A stretch of DNA of 64,000 nt, taken from Litoditis marina. Its lineage: Eukaryota > Nematoda > Chromadorea > Rhabditida > Rhabditidae. The translations under genes were made by a program, and so were the position numbers. The stretch spans positions 11,385,634 to 11,449,633 of the forward strand of contig OZ038435.1 in NCBI GenBank assembly GCA_964036275.1. The letters are read 5' to 3'. Shown in pieces: positions 15,201 through 24,474 of this stretch (its first letter is position 1; every line of letters begins with the position of its first letter). The notes beneath the pieces were generated by a model. The model ran no database searches and was not told the DNA's origin. It saw only the letters and a program-made list of their open reading frames with translations.

Positions 15201-18200
15201 TCAGCAAAAAGTGAACGATACGAATTGCTGTGATACTGTAGCAGAAGTATTCTGCAAAAATAGAACAATACAAATGTTGCACAATGGTTCACAACGCACG
15301 CATGTCGTCAAAGCACACATGAAATACCATTCGGCAATTTCTGAAATATCATGCGGGCTTCGTGAACCATTGTTCAACATTTGTATTGTTCTATTTTTGC
15401 AGAATACTTCTGCTACAGTATCACAGCAATTCGTATCGTTCACTTTTTGCTGATATCGAGGTCAAACCAAACACAACTCACACATTTGTTGGTTCCCCCA
15501 CTTTTTACTAATGATTCATTCATTTTTATCGATATTCAAAAAATGGGGTCTTTGTCCATTAGCGGAAGTGTATAGTACAAAGTAGATCGTAGTGGTTGTT
15601 GAGAGAACATGAAATTTCCGGTTCGTTCGTTGTAGAGTGTTATACAGTGTTTTTCATGCCTACCTATACTCTTAAAGTATGACTTCAAAACGTCCGTTGC
15701 CAATATAATTACGGAATCAGAACGGACTGAAAGTTTGGTTCACACCGTGGTTATCTCAGTGGGAATATAAAGAGGGCTAGGTTTGATACATATATTACAT
15801 TGGAATTCGTAATTTCGTTATGGATCTTTCTTCATTTTCCTAGATTCTGCTATGCTAACAGCTTGTACCAGCTGCTTGATTTCCCAGTCAATACATTTTG
15901 GTGTCTTCAATCAGTTCGGGAACCAATGAACATCTAATCAGTTGTCAGAGGTCAAAGGTCATACTTCTTTCCCATTTCAGACTATTCTTTCTAAAAGAGA
16001 AGAATGACTGTGCGGTTTGCTGTCTCCGGAAGGCCTACTATCGATATCAAACGAAGGAAGGAATTATTGATTTGGATATGTAAGTAACCACTACATTGTT
16101 ACTTTTTCGAGATATTATTGGAATTCCCACGGTTGATACTGATATTTCGAATCCTGAAGTTATATGCTGCTCGGACGGATTCTTTGTATTTCCCGCCAGT
16201 GTGTGTAGTAACTCACCGAAATTATAGAATTTCGAGGAGTTTCCTAAAGTATCCTGCTTCCGTCCAGTTTAAAGCGCGTGACATTTCTCACGTCTGATTA
16301 GTTGTAACGTGGTGATCATTTTCAGTTCACAATCAGCAAGATGATCATTTCCGTTGAATCTCTCAATATCGCCTATAATCTACTGTCTGATACATTTGGA
16401 AGCGTACACCGCCAATATATCTTCAATTATATGGGGGTCGATAACATCATTTTGCAGACAGACAGGGGTTACGAGTTGTAGTATAAAAACTAGAGAACGT
16501 TGCCTTTTTCGACGGATGTGGATCTCTAACGTTAAAGGGATCACTAGATCCTATTACAATTGAGTAACCCAAGTATGACGTCCAATTTGTTCACGAAAAA
16601 GATCATCTCATCAGGTGTAACACGTTTCACTTTTCAGGCTTCCGCTGCATGTGGAAAATTCGCCAACGTACCAGCTTTGCGTGAACATCTATAACTTCGT
16701 TTCTTACAAAAAGCCGTCAGAAAAGGGATTGAAGAAGGAGAGTTTGCGCAAACTTAAGACTTGGTCAGTTTTTCATTTTCATACAATAGAACAAACCATC
16801 TGTGTAATCACGTGTGCGTTTGAAATAGAACTTTTCATTTGTGTTCATGGTCGGGTTAGTTTGGAGAACAATTTGGGTTGTAGTCAGGGATGATCAACGT
16901 TGGAACTATTCCATAACTTTTTCAGGGGGGAGGGGAGTCGTTTTTGGCCGCCAAGGGGTCGAAAATTTGAAAAGAATTGTAGTTCTGACTTCGAACGAAA
17001 ATATTCCGTGTTCAGAAAGCTTTTTTGGACTATTTACGATTTGTTTCTTCTTGGAGGGAGAGGGGTCGTTCCGGCTGGGAGATCGGTCAACATTTTGGTC
17101 ATCCCTAGTTGTAGTTCACGTGAAGTTTACGTTGGACGTGTGAACATATGTTGTGTGACAACCATATTTCTCGTTTTCAGGTTCAATTTGCGTACGCGAT
17201 GCACCGAGCTGGCGAATCGCATCATGGATACGGTACAGGAGTTGATCAGTCGCCAGTCAGTTGGTTTGATCTACGCGTTCATCAAAGAAAGATCCGTTGT
17301 AGGAGGAATGAAATTATCACCATTTCAAATATTAACGGCTTTTCATTATTGACCGTCAAGCAACATACTCTCCTCTACTAAAAGACCTTTCACAATGATA
17401 TGAACAGTAAGAACAGCTTACACGCTGAGCGCGTTGAAGACTAAATTATACTTCTCCTAATATGAGGAGAATAAAACATTTAAAGAAGAACGTTTATGTG
17501 GACCAATCCTATGACATCGGTCCTTTAAACCCCAATTGAAAAATGTGTTGCAGTTTAAAGGACTGAAGCGTGGGGATTTGACCACACAATCGTCCTTCTT
17601 TAATCTAGTCCTATTGCAGTCTTGATCTGAGACGAGCCGTGCGTCCCTGCGCCGAGGTGGGCATGGAAGTTACCAGTGTTTGCCGCCACACGCGGCTGGC
17701 ACGGAAAGTGGAATTGGTGGGCGAGGAGAACGAAGATATGAAGGTGGTTATTCTCGTTAAATTTGAAAAAAAAAACTGGAAAATTGTTTACAAAATATGT
17801 TTTGCTTGTATAAACGAGCTGAACTAATTGTGTTGCTCTATTCATGGTGTTTGGCCATGAGAGAAATGTGATTGATTGAAATATGAGTTAAAGTAAGTGT
17901 GTGAACAATGGCGTTATCACATGTTATAAGAAGCAAGTTTGTTTTTTTCACCTCCAACTCACGAAATTTGAGGTGTCCACATCGAAAGGCAGCTCCCTTC
18001 CAAAAATGGTAATATATTGCTGAATTTTCGGGTCAAATTATTGCTAAAGTCAAATATAGAGGTAAATTAATATTGAAGATGTGTATTTTAGGAACTGACA
18101 GATTGGCTCGAGTCGCGTATCCCGAAACGGCAGACGGCAATTGAAAGCTCGGCCAGTCGAATCACCTATCTGAAGACGTTGAGTGGAGAGGAGTGAGTTG

Positions 18201-21200
18201 AGATGGAGGTCCCTCTTGCTTTGACACCAATATCTGCTGAATAACGTAACTAGGGCTTGACAGATGGAGTTTTGCGGCGTATCTTGCTAGCTGAAACCGT
18301 TAGTTGTGTGCCACTTCTAACATTGATTGTGGTGGTGTCAATTATGCTTTCTTTCACCCCTAATTATTTGGTCAAGACCCCCCCCCCCCCCCTTCCTTGC
18401 TAGGGTCCCAATCAATATTGGCCAGTTGAGATGGAGGTCCCTCTTGATTTGGTCTCATATGTAGGCAGAATAACACAAACTGCAGATCCATCTATTGTGG
18501 AAAATGTTATTCAATAAATATAGATAATGCTTTATAATAAAAACGGCGGTTCGCTGCAGTTCTCTTCTATATTCTTTGTGTTTTCAGCGAGAGTGTGTCC
18601 CGCGAGTGTCCGATGTGTCTGGGAGGTCTGGAGGGCGAATGGTACATTCTACCCTGCGGTCATGTTTCCTGTACCAACTGCTACCAGTGTCTCAAGAAGT
18701 TGGTACAGTTACCGTATTCGAATAAGAATATTGTAGTCCTACCAAAAACCCAATAAATTCCGAAAACGCACGAACAAGTGACGGCGAAAGATTCAAAAGG
18801 CTGAGTATATCTAAGCATTCCATATGTCTAGTTTACCCTTTGCTTCCCATTGAGTGAAGGTCACTTCAGCCTATTCAGTGTAATTTGTGCCATTAATGCT
18901 TGTATTCTATTGTATTCCATTCCAGCCTGCACCCGGATAGAGCGTACGTGGAATGTGCCAGTTGTCGCGCGAAGACGGCCTTCGATGTGATTTCTCTGGT
19001 CCAGTCTCCTTGTGAATCGAAGACGGTTCCCCCAGAAGAGTCGGCGGTGCCGGGGGTAGTTCTCACCGTCAAGGTATTGTCTTTTTCGTTTTTACTGAGA
19101 CTCTACAGTGAGACAGACGGTTAGAGGTTCTCATTTTCAAGTTATAGTCTGTTTTATTATTGAAACAAACACAAACATAGAGCTTGTCAAGGAATAGTAT
19201 TTTACATTTCTACTGAGAATCCTACAGTAAGACGGTTAGAAGTTCTCACTGTCAAGGTATAATATTTTTCATTGATAGAGTGTACAAAAGGAATAGTATC
19301 TTTCTTGAACCAAAGGTTCAACGGAGAAGTGGTTTTCTTGGAGAATCATGTCTTGATCGATTCTCATTGCGCTGTGTCCGTGGATTTGTTTGTTCACACA
19401 AATTTTAGTTGGTACAAAATCCTGCAGGCTTAGGCTGTATACATCCTTTATTTCGATTCAAAATGTAATTTAGTCAAGATTAGTGCAACTGTGGTCGTAT
19501 TTTGTAAGCTCAAATAGTCGGGTAAGCTATTTGAGAAAAATTTCAATGACCGATTTGTAAATTAGTTTACGACTGTTTTATAATATTTTCAGCTAATTGA
19601 GTGCAGACAACTGGCACATTCCACGTACCGGAATTGGAATTGATTTGATTTTTACAATTGATTACCAACCCTATTTGTAGTACACTCTTCTAATTTTATT
19701 CAAGTAGCTTACCCGGCTGTTTGAGCTCACAAAATACGGCCACTGGTGTGTGTTTCATTTCCTTCGTTTTCAGTTCAATGCGGTTGTGAAACGTATGAAT
19801 CAGTTGCTGGCTGAGAATCTCTCAAACAAGGTATGTTCCATGCTAATGTCCTTCTAGTTTTCAGTCCAATTGTGAGGCGGTTTACACATGCAACCAGGTT
19901 GCATGCAACCAAAATGAAACCGGGTTGCATGTGTAAAGAAAATTTGGTTGCTTTCGGTTGCTTTTCAAATGCAACCAAACACTCAATTTTTGGACATTTT
20001 CCTGTTTTTAATGCAATTTGGTTGCTTTGGTTGCATTTGGAAAGCAACCAAACTGTAGTTACACATGCGACCCGGTTGCTTGTGTAATTGGCTCAGATAT
20101 GAGGTAAAAGGGATGTTTTACTTTTCAAAATCCATTTTCTGGCGTCTCAGACAAAGTTTGCGTATTGCATAGAAATGTTGTTGTCCGAGTATCAACTTTA
20201 CTCGAGCTCATGTTAGATGCTAGATTTTTTCTTTGGTCTATTCTTTGGTCTTTGGTCGTTTGTGACAGAACCGTCAAGCAACCCGTCTGAATCATTCATA
20301 TTTGGATTCAAGTAATCAAAAACCAACCCGCACCTCGAAAATACTTTTGATATGAGCAGGAAAACTATCCGTGAGGCGACTTTTCATGTTAGTGGATAGA
20401 TACTGGCACAGGTTATCCAAAAGTCAGGTCAAAGACCAAAAACCAACTTACTTAACAGTCTGAACAGCTATCTAATAACCTAAAAACCTAAACAGCTGGT
20501 CTTAGACTGTACTCTCTAGTTTCCAGCTGCTCGTCTTCACCTCGATGACGTCATCAGTGTGCGCACTGTGCGAGGTGTTGGATGTGGCCGGAATGCCCTA
20601 TCGATTGCTCACCAAGGCAAATGCCCCCGACTCATTGGCTGCATTCCGCAACCAAATCAACGAAAGGGTGAGAACAAATAAGCTATTCTGTGAAGGGGTC
20701 TAGCAGGAACTTAATATCGTTTCCTGTACTGAACTGTTGACTTGGCATGTGATTTTGTCTTTATTCACCGTATCAGACGCAATTTGTAACCGTCTAGTTT
20801 GTTCATTACCAACCATAGTGTTCCGGGCGATTATGAGTATGTTTTAGTACCACGGATGGCCAGAGAAGCGTTTTCATGATGGTAAAGATGTGAATTATAC
20901 ACGTTTTAACTGCATCATGTTCAGTATAATATGCTACTATTGCAGGTGTTGGTGGTTCCTCTGAGTGTTGGTGCGAACGGTCTCAACCTGAATCAGGCGA
21001 ATCATGTTCTGTTCCTTGAGCCAATCACCCAACCGTCGATTATTCAACAGGTTAGTCGCCGGCCATTACATTGTACATGATACAGTATATTTATTGATCC
21101 AAAGATTCACAAGGAATGTATTGCTACAGAAAATTTAATGAACCGGATTGAAACGGCATAATTAAATATTCATATATTCGTATACATTCACCTATCAGTA

Positions 21201-22895
21201 ATGTAAGACTCTTTTACAAGAACGGCCGAGTATAACGAACAAGATACGGTACCAATATTCATTCAGATGTTATTGAATATCACACAGCATGGTCTTAGGC
21301 TGTGGTCCCGAATGACAATCAATAGACCACGCCTACACATAGTAATAGCACGTCGGGTGGCTAATACACACATATACGAAACACATACGGGAGATAAGAG
21401 ACACAGACGTACTATATCATGACATCCCACCCCTTTCACAAGCGAGAGTCCCGCGAGCAAAATGAATGGAATGTTTGAATAGATTGTGATAGAGTACGTT
21501 AGTGTCCTGACAAATAAAGATCTTACAAAGTACCGGATTCGGGATAGTACCAATCATGAACGTCAATTGAACAAATGTCTACCAAATTTTTTTCTCAAAT
21601 ATGCTCAACAACACAGTATTTACTCTATTGACCCTACGTTAATAAGGTAACTGTGTCTCCATCGACTTTTCAAACAAGTGAATAACCTTCCGAACATATT
21701 AACTTGTACATGAAACACTCCTAACAATTCAGTACGACGGGATAGCTGAATGAACGTTGAACAATATATTACTCACAATAGGTCTAACTGAAAACTACAC
21801 TGCACTGACAGAATCAAAAGGGTGGTTGCAAAATCAAATTCATTATCTACTTAGAAGATTGTAAAGTAGCCATAATACTTTCAACAAATTCACGATAAAC
21901 ATATTAGCCGGCAACATAAAAAATATCAATACGAACTCACATTGGTTCATCCCACCAATATAGTATCAACTGGCCGGTATAATTCTTCGGTCCAGGATAA
22001 AGGAGCAACTTTGGCTCACGGCTCGGCACAACAGCATTTTGAATACGGACGATTTCAAAGTAGCAGTAATGAGGATAATATGGGCAACCGGACAGAATAT
22101 AATTTAGTAGACCTGTCGAATAATAAGGGTGGAAGGGTCAGGCAGACAAAATAATTAGACCCTTGGAGCTGAGGCGGCAGACACTTGGGGTGGTGTAGCG
22201 GTGAATCCTGAGAGTCAGAAGATCATCCCGGCAGTCGAACTCGACACTCTCTTCTGACTCTAGGCGACGGGTGTTCAATCGAGAGGACCTCCATATAACG
22301 AACAAGATACGGTACCAATATTCATTCAGATGTTATTGAATATCACACAGCATGGTCTTAGGCTGTGGTCCCGAATGACAATCAATAGACCACGCCTACA
22401 CATAGTAATAGCACGTCGGGTGGCTAATACACACATATACGAAACACATACGAGAGATAAGAGACACAGACGTACTATATCATGACACGAGTTTCTCAAT
22501 CTAAATGTACCAGACGTTATTATTTTGCATCGAAAATGGAAGCAATTTCCCGAATTCGCCGGAGAGAGGGCCGTCGGTAGATTTGATCGGGCTGGGCGCG
22601 AGGTCGTATGCGGAAGTATCCCGTGGCCCAAATACAGGCCTGCGTCTCTCGCAATAAACCAAATTTTGCGGAACTTTCTGGCGGAATCTCTCTCTCACTC
22701 TCTCTGCAACTGTATCCATCATTTCAGGCGATTGGTCGAATGTCCCGTTTCGGCCAGACTCGTTCGATGACCGTGCACCATTTCGTGATCAAAGGCTCCA
22801 TTGAGGAGGAGATTCTGCGTACTTCGGAGGGTGGTTCGGCAGAAGACGCGTGGACAGTCAGCACCCTCGTCAATGTTCTCGGAATTCAACTTTAG
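201..22895 (+). CDS. shprh: SHPRH-type SNF2 helicase / PHD / RING E3 ubiquitin ligase, 5' partial
   Basis: Nuclear ATPase and ubiquitin ligase of the SHPRH/Rad5 class; the human protein polyubiquitinates PCNA in damage tolerance. Exons: 201-325, 616-696, 924-997, 1972-2098, 2381-2471, 3026-3193, 3457-3522, 4362-4472, 4794-4917, 5236-5309, 5628-5751, 6240-6409, 7140-7242, 7816-7932, 8453-8587, 8954-9078, 10443-10501, 10978-11052, 11316-11403, 11658-11716, 12623-12737, 13039-13289, 15981-16079, 16638-16763, 17181-17259, 17609-17743, 18092-18192, 18588-18698, 18926-19073, 19774-19830, 20527-20667, 20946-21050, 22728-22895. All 33 join in one frame (3732 nt, stop TAG). Order of domains: helicase Q/LRPYQ region, Walker A DEMGLGKT, PHD-like Cys cluster, motif Ia LLVLPQSIL, motif II DESQ (family usually DEAQ), motif III ITGTP, long SHPRH-specific insert, C3HC4 RING, lobe 2 with LLVFTSM, ANGLNLNQANHVLF and GRMSRFGQT. 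Exon 924-997 is the weakest and was chosen by phase. The N-terminal third lies left of the window. Confidence 0.93.
1972..2098 (+). other. shprh: Exon encoding SNF2 Walker A motif
   Basis: The exon begins after TTTTTCAG and reads GILADEMGLGKTVEFLAL, the nucleotide-binding loop (motif I) of SNF2 ATPases. The lysine of GKT is present, so ATP binding should be intact. The first codon is split with the preceding exon, which is why 924-997 (ending in a single G) was accepted as its neighbour. Confidence 0.95.
3026..3522 (+). other. shprh: PHD-like zinc finger encoded by two exons of SHPRH
   Basis: Exons 3026-3193 and 3457-3522 encode a basic linker (KKKRKRDGDSKK), then CAGCGANC, HWLDEY and CPDC. 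This C-x2-C / C / H / C-x2-C order sits between motifs I and Ia, where SHPRH proteins carry a PHD finger. The spacing fits a PHD only loosely. The intron between the exons begins with a copy of a short hairpin element (3196-3297). Confidence 0.7.
3196..3297. repeat. Short hairpin element, family B copy 1
   Basis: Imperfect palindrome built around TTTAAACTGCAATTGAAAA and its complement, ending ATTGGTCCGCATAATCGTCC. Four other copies occur at 10095, 17481, 46943 and 47346. It starts only three bases after the splice donor at 3194. Confidence 0.85.
3621..3785. mobile_element. MITE family A copy 1 (termini CACCAGTAAGGTC)
   Basis: About 165 bp with inverted ends GGCAGTAAAGTTGTCCGAAT and GTCGGACCTTACTGGTGT and internal GACTACTTTTTT runs. 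Three further copies share both ends (6684, 7453, 49265). It is non-coding and lies in an SHPRH intron. Confidence 0.88.
4085..4345. repeat. AACCGG/GGTAAC-rich repeat fragment
   Basis: Region of repeated AACCGG, GGTAACC and GGGTTTTTGACAACC words ending in an inverted CCGGGCTGGTCAGCCCGG. It resembles family H (10229, 37465, 46448) but is too diverged to assign firmly. A similar diverged stretch lies near 338-500. Confidence 0.35.
6684..6846. mobile_element. MITE family A copy 2
   Basis: Begins ACACCAGCAAGGTTGTCCGA and ends GTCAGACCTCACTGGTGT, about 163 bp. The internal sequence is alignable with copies 1, 3 and 4 (GAAAACGGACTACTTTT). Confidence 0.87.
7453..7618. mobile_element. MITE family A copy 3
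   Basis: Best preserved copy. Its ends ATACACCAGCAAAGTTGTCC and CGGACCTTACTGGTGTAT are inverted complements out to the terminal ATAC/GTAT. It lies in the SHPRH intron 7243-7815. Confidence 0.9.
7963..8182. mobile_element. MITE family F copy 1 (ends CCAGTGGCCGTATTTTGT)
   Basis: Inverted ends CTGTGGCCGTATTTTGTAAG and CTTACAAAATACGGCCACTG, with an inner AAATAGCTTACCCGGCTATTT palindrome. A second copy lies at 19489-19746. Confidence 0.88.
9170..9480. repeat. Palindromic element with internal tandem repeat
   Basis: Arms CCTAAAATAGGCTAAATCC (from about 9174) and GGATTTAGCCTATTTTAGG (to about 9470) are exact complements. The centre is a degenerate roughly 25-30 bp tandem array of AGGCTTGT...CACCTATT units. 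No coding potential. Confidence 0.85.
10095..10208. repeat. Short hairpin element, family B copy 2
   Basis: TGTGGACCAAGCCCGACGC at one end is matched by GGGATTGGTCCACATTATCG at the other, with an AACTGCAATTGAAAAATG centre as in the other four copies. Confidence 0.87.
10229..10430. repeat. GGTTAACC-rich element, family H copy 1
   Basis: Starts GCAAATTCCACAAGGAGCC and continues with many GGTTAAC/GTTAACC words that can fold back on each other. It ends near AACAAAATAACGGG. The same start motif, inverted, ends the copy at 46448-46688. Confidence 0.75.
10692..10885 (-). repeat. tRNA-like (A box/B box) repeat, copy 1
   Basis: On the minus strand TAGCGTAGTGGTTACC (A-box-like) is followed about 35 nt later by GGTTTGATTCCGC (B-box-like). 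The flanks, from GTGGATGCCAAAT to TTCCGTTTGCGACGA, align with the copy at 61673-61868. No normal anticodon stem is visible, so it is not an active tRNA gene; it is SINE-like or derived from a tRNA pseudogene. Confidence 0.65.
11878..11965. repeat. Short repeat family J copy 1 (GCGAGAGAG...CTCTCTCG)
   Basis: AAGCGAGAGAGCATGGAG at the left and CACACTCTCTCGTCGAGG at the right form inverted ends. Similar units occur at 44325-44420 (inverted) and 52254-52335. It directly abuts the family C element at 11966. Confidence 0.7.
11966..12202. mobile_element. MITE family C copy 1 (ends TATAGTTCCGGTCATTCCCA)
   Basis: About 237 bp with ends TATAGTTCCGGTCATTCCCA and TGAGAATGAAACGTACTATA. Subterminal GGCAGCGTGCCAATG is matched by CTTGGCACGATGCCAATG. 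Three more copies lie at 25854, 60198 and 63532. Confidence 0.9.
12345..12566. repeat. Repeat with TGTAGTTTGATC / AAACTACAAAC motifs
   Basis: Contains TTGTAGTTTGATCTCGTTACG and AAACTACAAACACATTGGGATAGGGCAAGA as separate blocks. The same blocks recur near 3895-4015, 24000-24035, 41555-41620, 43710-43802 and 49450-49530, so they mark a diverged dispersed family. Confidence 0.6.
13500..14900. repeat. GGCGCC-rich tandem array in SHPRH intron
   Basis: Three tandem units of about 138 bp (from 13799, 13939 and 14077) each start GGAAAAACTA and end with GGCGCCAATAGGCGCC. The GGCGCC word recurs in degenerate form to about 14880. A (GTCCCTC)4 run precedes the array at 13741-13772. It lies in the 2.7-kb SHPRH intron 13290-15980 and has no coding content. 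Confidence 0.85.
15137..15517. repeat. Long palindrome with about 155-bp arms
   Basis: The left arm, from GAACAATTAGTAAAAAGTGG at 15137, is repeated inverted as far as CCACTTTTTACTAATGATTC at 15517. The arms are nearly identical and the loop (about 15295-15365) is about 70 bp. Mirror-image reading frames on the two strands here are products of the palindrome, not genes. Confidence 0.93.
17481..17604. repeat. Short hairpin element, family B copy 3
   Basis: TATGTGGACCAATCCTATGAC at one end is matched by GATTTGACCACACAATCGTCC at the other. The last bases, CGTCCTTCTTTA, act as the pyrimidine tract of the acceptor that starts the SHPRH exon at 17609. Confidence 0.85.
18379..18392. repeat. Poly-C tract
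   Basis: Run of 13-14 C residues in an SHPRH intron. On the minus strand it is a G tract able to form a quadruplex-like structure. Confidence 0.9.
18588..19073 (+). other. shprh: C3HC4 RING finger of SHPRH
   Basis: Two exons (18588-18698 and 18926-19073) supply CPMC, CGHVSC, TNCYQC and CASC, a complete C3HC4 RING. This gives the protein its expected E3 ligase activity. The donor at 18699 rather than 18703 was chosen because it keeps the frame into LHPDRAYVECASC; the GT four bases later would give a stop. Confidence 0.93.
19075..19275 (+). repeat. Partial tandem duplication of an SHPRH exon end and donor
   Basis: The exon end GTTCTCACCGTCAAGGTATT at 19058-19077 recurs as GTTCTCACTGTCAAGGTATA at about 19241-19260, with a more decayed copy in between (near 19115-19140). 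The downstream TACTGAGACTCTACAGTGAG is repeated too, so the exon 3' end and flanking intron were duplicated. Confidence 0.7.
19489..19746. mobile_element. MITE family F copy 2
   Basis: Ends CTGTGGTCGTATTTTGTAAG and CTCACAAAATACGGCCACTG, as in the copy at 7963. The subterminal AGCTCAAATAGTCGGGTAAG is also matched on the far side. Confidence 0.88.
19862..20096. mobile_element. GGTTGC/GCAACC element, family G copy 1
   Basis: Left side TTACACATGCAACCAGGTTGC and right side GACCCGGTTGCTTGTGTAAT form inverted ends. The interior has GGTTGCTTTCGGTTGC words. The related element at 40761-41240 carries an expanded array of the same unit. Confidence 0.8.
21231..21424 (-). repeat. TRIM 3' LTR
   Basis: 194-bp repeat preceded on the minus strand by the purine tract GAAAGGGGTGGGA (21425-21437). 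One mismatch to the 5' LTR. Confidence 0.88.
22294..22487 (-). repeat. TRIM 5' LTR
   Basis: 194-bp repeat; on the minus strand it starts TGTCATGATATAG and is followed by the putative primer-binding site TGGAGGTCC at 22293-22285. Confidence 0.88.
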
Positions 22896-24449
22896 GCTGC
22901 CCAGAGTTTGTAGTTTGATCTTGCCATTCTTTGGTCGGAGCTGTTAACAAAACGGGTCAATATGAGCTAGTTCTGTATTTGTAGTTTGAGCATACTACTT
23001 AGTGTTTGTCGCTTGATCATGCCACTTTTCTCTCAAAGCTCCGAACAACACGGTTCTTCACAGTGTATGATACTCAGGGTTTGTAGTTTGATTTTGATTA
23101 TGCCACAACGGCGATAATCGAAACCAAATTACAACTATGAGAATGTATATCTGTTTGGTTCTACTTTCTGATTTTCTTCTAGTAGACATGGTGTTTTGAT
23201 CGGAAGGTTTTTACCAGCACATAGTCATGTATTTTCGCTTAGTACGTGATGTACTCGTTTTATTCAGAATATTTTGTTTTAGATTATGATCTCGTTGTTC
23301 AAGACCTTTTGACGTGTTTTTTACATGAGGTTTTTTTGCACATACTACGTTTTTGAAAGTTCTTGCGTTTTAGTGAACTCTTAACTGAAATGCTCCTTTC
23401 TAATGTTATTATGTTCTGTCAGATGTTTAACATTAATAATTCAAAACAGCACACCATAGTTACTTATTAAAACTTCTATTTGAATACCATTTGACGTGTG
23501 CTGCTTCGATGTTCAAAGGCCATATAGCTATCCCATATTACTAGAGTTTTAGTTTGCACTGGTAAATCCAGTTAGAAAGTTTTCGGCATTACAATGATTT
23601 TTATTTGCGATTAATTCATTTTAAATTCATCTTAGTTAGAGCACATTGGTTTTGTATCGTGTTTGTCCAGTACATAAATTTGCTCCCTGTAAATACACCG
23701 TATTCTTTCTAATTTTTATTTGGACCCCAGTCACAAGACACTTTTTGAACTCCCAAAATGATGAATTTGAAAAAGGTTAGGTTAAACGCATAGAGCATAC
23801 ACATCAACCTGTTCAAAGAACGAATTAACCTAAAACTGAAAAAATGCATCGGACTCTGTCATCTTGCCCATCTTGCATTAGTACAAACTAGCACATTACT
23901 TTTCCGGCGAGTCGGATTTATTTATTGTAAAATGTATGCATTTCTTCTTCAGCATGTTCTAGGCATTATGTAGAAACCTTATACATCACAACTTTTGGCC
24001 GGAGGGCAACGAGATCAAACTACATACACAAGGCGATAGGGCACTTTAGGCGGTAGGCGAGGCTGGAATGGTAACGTATGTAGTGCCGTGTTGGCTTATT
24101 CGTATTCTTCTTCTAGTCAGGAACCCGCGAATCGGCTCGGACCGGATGCCGCCAACTGCCCGTTCCCTGCCCGATCTATCGCCATATAAGATGACAAAGT
24201 TGTTGTGAACAGTGGGTTGGGTTGGAATGGAAATAATTTCTCAGAATATAATGCAGATTTTCATGTTAAAGTTTCTGGTTATATCGACTCATTATTTTCA
24301 TTGGTTATTTTAAACAGAGGGGGGCTTACCTCAATATTCGTTTCAATCCAAGCGATGCGGACGCTGTAGCCACGTATCCAGAACTTTACATTGCACAAAA
24401 TCTTCAGGGGAAAAATGTACATATATATATATAACTTCATTTGAAATAC
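22896..24449. other. Intergenic region between convergent SHPRH and lectin genes
   Basis: AT-rich 3' flank of SHPRH. Three TTTGTAGTTTGA words near 22908, 22979 and 23085 mark decayed repeat. No splice-bounded coding segment was found. A short C+G-rich patch at 24120-24185 has no recognisable product. Confidence 0.6.
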
Positions 24450-24455
24450 TTTATT
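24450..24455 (-). terminator. Poly(A) signal of the minus-strand lectin gene
   Basis: AATAAA on the minus strand, about 20 nt downstream of the TAG stop at 24475-24477, a typical worm spacing for a 3' end signal. Confidence 0.7.
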
Positions 24456-24474
24456 CATGAAGAACCTCGTATAA

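Larger units (their letters stand above)
21231..22487 (-). mobile_element. TRIM-like miniature LTR retrotransposon
   Basis: Two direct repeats of 194 bp (21231-21424 and 22294-22487) differ at one base (CATACGGGAG versus CATACGAGAG) and flank an 869-bp interior with no long minus-strand ORF. Read on the minus strand, each repeat starts TGTCATGATATAG. The 5' LTR is followed at once by TGGAGGTCCTCTCGATTG, a primer-binding-site-like TGG start. The 3' LTR is preceded by the purine tract GAAAGGGGTGGGA. The target duplication is CGAG or CGAGT (21227-21230/1 and 22488-22491/2). It sits in the last SHPRH intron. It is non-autonomous and apparently recent. Confidence 0.9.

Noticed and set aside
15201..15453. 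Two similar 80-codon frames on opposite strands
   Set aside because: Mirror images caused by the long palindrome; no splice sites or family resemblance.
16841..17352. 100- and 150-codon frames in SHPRH
   Set aside because: Intron read-through overlapping the true exon 17181-17259, which is fixed by phase with its neighbours.
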